Shown piece by piece: positions 5,499 through 8,057 of a DNA stretch of 8,057 bases. A program made the translations under genes and the position numbers. The notes under the pieces were generated by a model. It ran no database searches. It saw only the letters and a program-made list of their open reading frames with translations, and was not told where the DNA came from. Source of the DNA: an uncultured Dorea sp. (GTDB lineage Bacteria; Bacillota; Clostridia; Lachnospirales; Lachnospiraceae); assembly GCF_934294775.1 (NCBI RefSeq), contig NZ_CAKRAH010000082.1, positions 1 to 8,057 on the forward strand, read 5' to 3'. Every line of letters starts with the position of its first letter. Within the stretch, counting starts at the first letter, position 1.

Positions 5499-5529
5499 TT
5501 GTGTAAATTTGAATTAAATGTGCTAAAAT
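5499..5529 (+). promoter_or_regulatory. extended -10 promoter for the dgkA-phasin-UbiB operon
   Basis: TGCTAAAAT (5521-5529) is an extended -10 element (TGn followed by TAAAAT). A weak -35, TTGTGT (5499-5504), is 19 bp upstream; extended -10 promoters tolerate a poor -35. Transcription would begin near 5536, giving a leader of about 20 nt before the dgkA start, with no room for a riboswitch. Confidence 0.5.
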
Positions 5530-5556
5530 GTAAGAAAACAAAGGACAGGTGCAAAG

Positions 5557-5934
5557 ATGAAGAAACAAAAGAAAGATCCATTGTATAAAAGCTTCGGCTA
5601 TGCATTTGCCGGGATATTTGCAGTAGTATCAAAAGAACGGAATATGAAGATTCATTGTGTGGCAATGGTGTGTGTGGTGATTGCAGGATTTGTATTTCAT
5701 ATTACACCGGTGGAATGGTGTATCTGCCTGACATTGTTTGGGCTTGTCATGGCGCTTGAAATTGTGAACACAGCAGTAGAAGCAGTGGTAGATTTGGTCA
5801 CAGAAGAAAGAAAGCCACTCGCAAAGCTTGCCAAAGATGCGGCAGCAGGAGCAGTGCTGATTGCAGCAATTATGGCGGCAATTGCAGGAATGATCATATT
5901 TCTTCCAAAACTTTTGGAAAACCTGCCTTTATAG
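5557..5934 (+). CDS. dgkA: undecaprenol/diacylglycerol kinase, DgkA family
   Basis: A 125-aa integral membrane kinase of the prokaryotic DgkA family. Gram-positive members mainly phosphorylate undecaprenol, recycling the lipid carrier for cell wall synthesis, whereas the E. coli enzyme prefers diacylglycerol. The family core ALEIVNTAVEAVVDLV (66-81) carries the catalytic Glu68, Asn71, Glu75 and Asp79. The N-terminal SKERNMKIH (25-33) contributes the conserved Glu27 and Asn29, and KLAKDAAAGAVL (90-101) is also typical. Three membrane helices are visible at about 33-49, 52-69 and 95-116. Length is normal. AAAGGA (5540-5545) is 11 nt before the ATG. It is first in an operon with a phasin-like protein (20-nt gap) and a UbiB-like kinase. 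This differs from the ybeY-dgkA-era cluster common in Firmicutes, so it may be a paralogue or a relocated copy. Confidence 0.93.
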   Translation: MKKQKKDPLYKSFGYAFAGIFAVVSKERNMKIHCVAMVCVVIAGFVFHITPVEWCICLTLFGLVMALEIVNTAVEAVVDLVTEERKPLAKLAKDAAAGAVLIAAIMAAIAGMIIFLPKLLENLPL

Positions 5935-5954
5935 ACATCGAAAGGAGAATGACT

Positions 5955-6380
5955 ATGGAAAAATTAGGAAACGGATTAAAGAAAGTATTACTTGCAGGAA
6001 TCGGAGCAGTAGCAGTAACAGGAGAAAAATCTAAAGAACTCCTGGATGAGATGGTGAAAAAAGGAGAACTGACCGTTGAGCAGGGAAAGGCTCTCAATGA
6101 AGAATTAAAGCATAATATCAAATCAACGGTAAAAGACAAGGTGAATGTAAAAGTAAAGACATCAACACCAGAGGAACTAGACGAGCTTCTGGATAAAATG
6201 ACTCCGGAACAGATGGCATTATTGAAACAGAGAATTGATGAGATGGAGAAAAAGCAGGAAGAATTCGAAGCGGCAGAGACCGTAGAGGATGCAGAAGAAG
6301 CTGTCGGTGAAGAAATTGCTGATGAAGAAACGACAGAAGAAGCTGCATATGACGGAACAGCTAAGAGTGAAGAAATTTAA
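5955..6380 (+). CDS. phasin-like small helical protein
   Basis: A 141-aa protein. An N-terminal amphipathic or glycine-containing hydrophobic segment (VLLAGIGAVAVTGEK, 11-25) is followed by a charged helical region with KSKELLDEMVKKGELTVEQG (25-44). A second helix around DKMTPEQMALLKQRIDEMEK (80-99) comes next, then an acidic, low-complexity tail (102-141). The N-terminal part resembles the phasin/polyhydroxyalkanoate granule-associated family that often lies beside AarF/UbiB genes. No polyhydroxyalkanoate synthase is seen here, so storage-granule binding is not implied; a lipid- or membrane-surface role is more likely. The ATG at 5955 is chosen because AAAGGAG (5941-5947) is 7 nt upstream; the in-frame ATG at 5949 is only 1 nt from it. 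It is the middle gene of the operon, with 14 nt before the UbiB-like gene. Confidence 0.75.
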   Translation: MEKLGNGLKKVLLAGIGAVAVTGEKSKELLDEMVKKGELTVEQGKALNEELKHNIKSTVKDKVNVKVKTSTPEELDELLDKMTPEQMALLKQRIDEMEKKQEEFEAAETVEDAEEAVGEEIADEETTEEAAYDGTAKSEEI

Positions 6381-6394
6381 AGAGGAACAGGTTC

Positions 6395-7975
6395 ATGAGT
6401 AAGGAAGAATCCAAAGAATACCGTAACAGGTTGAAGGAAATCACATCCGTACTTCATAAATATGGAATTACCCGAGGGGTTACGCCTCAGAAACTCCGGA
6501 TGATACTGGAGGATCTGGGGCCTACTTATATTAAGATTGGTCAGATTATGTCACTGCATTCAGACATCCTGCCCAAACGGTACTGCGATGAATTGATGCG
6601 TCTGCGTTCCGAAGTAACACCGATGGGATTCGAAGAAGTAAAAGAAGTGATCGAACAGGCATATGGCTGTCCGTGGAGTGAGATTTTTACTTCCATTTCT
6701 GAGACACCTCTTGGTTCGGCATCCATCGCGCAGGTACACCGTGCAGAACTGATAAGTGGAGAACAGGTTGTTATAAAAGTCCAGCGAAAAGGCATCTATG
6801 AAATTATGGCAAGGGATATCGGGCTTCTTAGGAAAGCAGTGAAGCTGATGCCGCCGATCAGTTTGAAAGGAATGGCTGATTTTGACCAGGTACTGGATGA
6901 ACTTTGGAATGTAACAAGAGAAGAGATGAATTTTCTCACAGAAGCATCGAACATGGAAGAATTCGCCAGACGGAATGCAGAAATTGTGTATGTAAGAACA
7001 CCAAGATTATATCAGGAATATACAACCATGCATGTTCTGGTTATGGAGTATATCGAAGGTCCCGCAATCGATGATAAAGAAAAGCTTCTGGCAGATGGGT
7101 ATGATCTGGAAGAAATAGGAGCAAAACTCATCGATAACTATATCAAACAGGTCATGGAAGATGGTTTCTTCCATGCAGATCCTCATCCGGGAAATGTAAA
7201 AGTTCAGGATGGAAAGATCGTATGGATTGATATGGGGATGATGGGAAGACTGACGGAACGGGACAAAGAACTGATCGGTAAGGCAATCCGCGGTATTGCA
7301 GAGAATGATATCGGCATGATCCAGGAAGCAGTTATGGCATTGGGAGAATTCAAAGAAAAACCAGATCAAAGTATACTATACGAAGATATCAGTGAACTGA
7401 TGTCAAAATATGGTTCCTTGGATATGGGAGAAATAGACGTTGCTGAAGTGATGATGGATCTGATGGAGGTCATGAAAGAAAATAAGATCCGTATGCCGCA
7501 TGGCCTTACAATGCTGGCAAGAGGACTGACCAACATGGAAGGGGTACTGGCAGATATTGCTCCACAGATCAATATGATTGAGATTGCCTCCAGACATATT
7601 TCGGAAATCATGTGGAAGGATTTCGACTGGAAAAAGGAACTAAAGCATGCAGGAAAGAATATTTACCGTTCGATGCATAAAGCGGTAGAAGTTCCGGGAC
7701 TTGCAGCAGATGCACTTCACGGTCTTATGAAAGGCCAGACCAGAGTCAATCTGGACCTGCATGCATCTAATGATCTGGCGCAGCTGCTGCGGCGTCTGGT
7801 AAGAAATGTGGTCATGGGACTCTGGGTCATGGCTCTTCTTATCAGCTCCAGTATCATCTGCACCACCAATATGAAGCCGAAGATATGGGGAATTCCGGCA
7901 ATCGGGGTGATAGGGTATCTGTTTGCGTTTGCAATTGTGATGTATGTGTTGATAAAGCACATCTTTTCAAAATAA
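6395..7975 (+). CDS. ABC1/AarF/UbiB family atypical kinase
   Basis: A 526-aa member of the UbiB/COQ8 protein-kinase-like family, which are ATPases linked to isoprenoid lipid (quinone) metabolism rather than protein kinases. Motifs in order: KIGQ (47-50, the KxGQ motif), PLGSASIAQVHRA (105-117, the Ala/Ser nucleotide loop), VVIKVQRKG (125-133, Lys128), EMNFLTEASN (177-186, the ExD-motif position), VMEYIEG (216-222), FFHADPHPGN (258-267, Asp262 and Asn267) and IDMG (278-281, DFG equivalent). Two membrane helices close the protein (about 469-489 and 499-522), as in other family members. The ExD motif reads E177-x-N179. AGAGGAA (6381-6387) sits 7 nt before the ATG. It ends the operon with dgkA and the phasin-like gene. 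If the host lacks quinones, the substrate may be another polyprenyl lipid; that is inference. Confidence 0.93.
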   Translation: MSKEESKEYRNRLKEITSVLHKYGITRGVTPQKLRMILEDLGPTYIKIGQIMSLHSDILPKRYCDELMRLRSEVTPMGFEEVKEVIEQAYGCPWSEIFTSISETPLGSASIAQVHRAELISGEQVVIKVQRKGIYEIMARDIGLLRKAVKLMPPISLKGMADFDQVLDELWNVTREEMNFLTEASNMEEFARRNAEIVYVRTPRLYQEYTTMHVLVMEYIEGPAIDDKEKLLADGYDLEEIGAKLIDNYIKQVMEDGFFHADPHPGNVKVQDGKIVWIDMGMMGRLTERDKELIGKAIRGIAENDIGMIQEAVMALGEFKEKPDQSILYEDISELMSKYGSLDMGEIDVAEVMMDLMEVMKENKIRMPHGLTMLARGLTNMEGVLADIAPQINMIEIASRHISEIMWKDFDWKKELKHAGKNIYRSMHKAVEVPGLAADALHGLMKGQTRVNLDLHASNDLAQLLRRLVRNVVMGLWVMALLISSSIICTTNMKPKIWGIPAIGVIGYLFAFAIVMYVLIKHIFSK

Positions 7976-7987
7976 TATGTTTGCTGT

Positions 7988-8057
7988 TTAATACACTAGT
8001 TCATGGTGGCCTCCCGGTCCATGAGAAAGCGCTGGTATCCTATTTGCTGCTAGATGT
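7988..8057 (-). CDS. possible C-terminal tail of a convergent gene truncated at the right edge
   Basis: On the minus strand a frame enters from the edge and reads 22 residues (HLAANRIPALSHGPGGHHEL, then VY) to a TAA at 7990-7988. Bases 8001-8040 are 60% G+C, well above neighbouring intergenic DNA, which favours coding. The family is not recognised. A 6-bp inverted repeat, TCATGG (8001-8006) with CCATGA (8019-8024), lies inside it and could alternatively be a weak terminator for the UbiB-like operon, but there is no T tract. So short an open frame could arise by chance. Confidence 0.3.
   Translation of the reverse strand, partial: HLAANRIPALSHGPGGHHELVY

Overview
The window looks like part of a low-GC Gram-positive chromosome, most likely from an anaerobic gut clostridium of the Lachnospiraceae type. 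This is an inference from several things. Shine-Dalgarno sequences are strong (AGGAGG-like), and intergenic DNA is AT-rich. There is a LytTR regulator, a Gram-positive-type dihydroorotase, a glycine riboswitch in front of an AGCS symporter, and a phasin/UbiB-like pair. No mobile element, CRISPR array, tRNA or rRNA was seen.

Layout from left to right: (1) At 1-99 there may be the tail of a truncated plus-strand gene, overlapping 22-bp-spaced direct repeats and a possible promoter. (2) At 115-1253 lie an unrecognised 102-aa membrane protein and an orphan LytTR response regulator. The regulator's receiver has Asn where the phospho-accepting Asp should be and lacks half of its acidic pocket. (3) At 1254-1496 there is a bidirectional terminator and two imperfect copies of a 36-45 bp repeat. 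(4) On the minus strand at 1497-2762 is pyrC (dihydroorotase) with a clear TTGACA/TATACT promoter. (5) At 2935-3468 is a divergent gene of unknown function that resembles DUF3877, ending in a 21-bp perfect terminator hairpin. (6) The leader at 3538-3821 holds a 20-bp-period direct repeat, a possible degenerate 'ghost' aptamer and a glycine riboswitch that runs straight into the ribosome binding site of (7), an AGCS Na+/alanine-glycine symporter at 3822-5279. (8) At 5280-5556 are a complex hairpin, a terminator and a new promoter. (9) A tight operon at 5557-7975 encodes an undecaprenol/diacylglycerol kinase (DgkA), a phasin-like protein and an ABC1/AarF/UbiB atypical kinase with two C-terminal membrane helices. 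(10) The right edge may carry the tail of a convergent minus-strand gene.

Functionally, most of this is separate housekeeping units: pyrimidine synthesis, glycine/alanine uptake and membrane lipid metabolism. The least explained parts are the pseudo-receiver LytTR regulator with its small membrane neighbour, and the dgkA-phasin-UbiB operon. That operon joins a polyprenol kinase to a UbiB-like ATPase. If the host lacks quinones, as inferred, it may point to polyprenyl lipid handling. No single obviously new multi-gene defence or mobile system was found.
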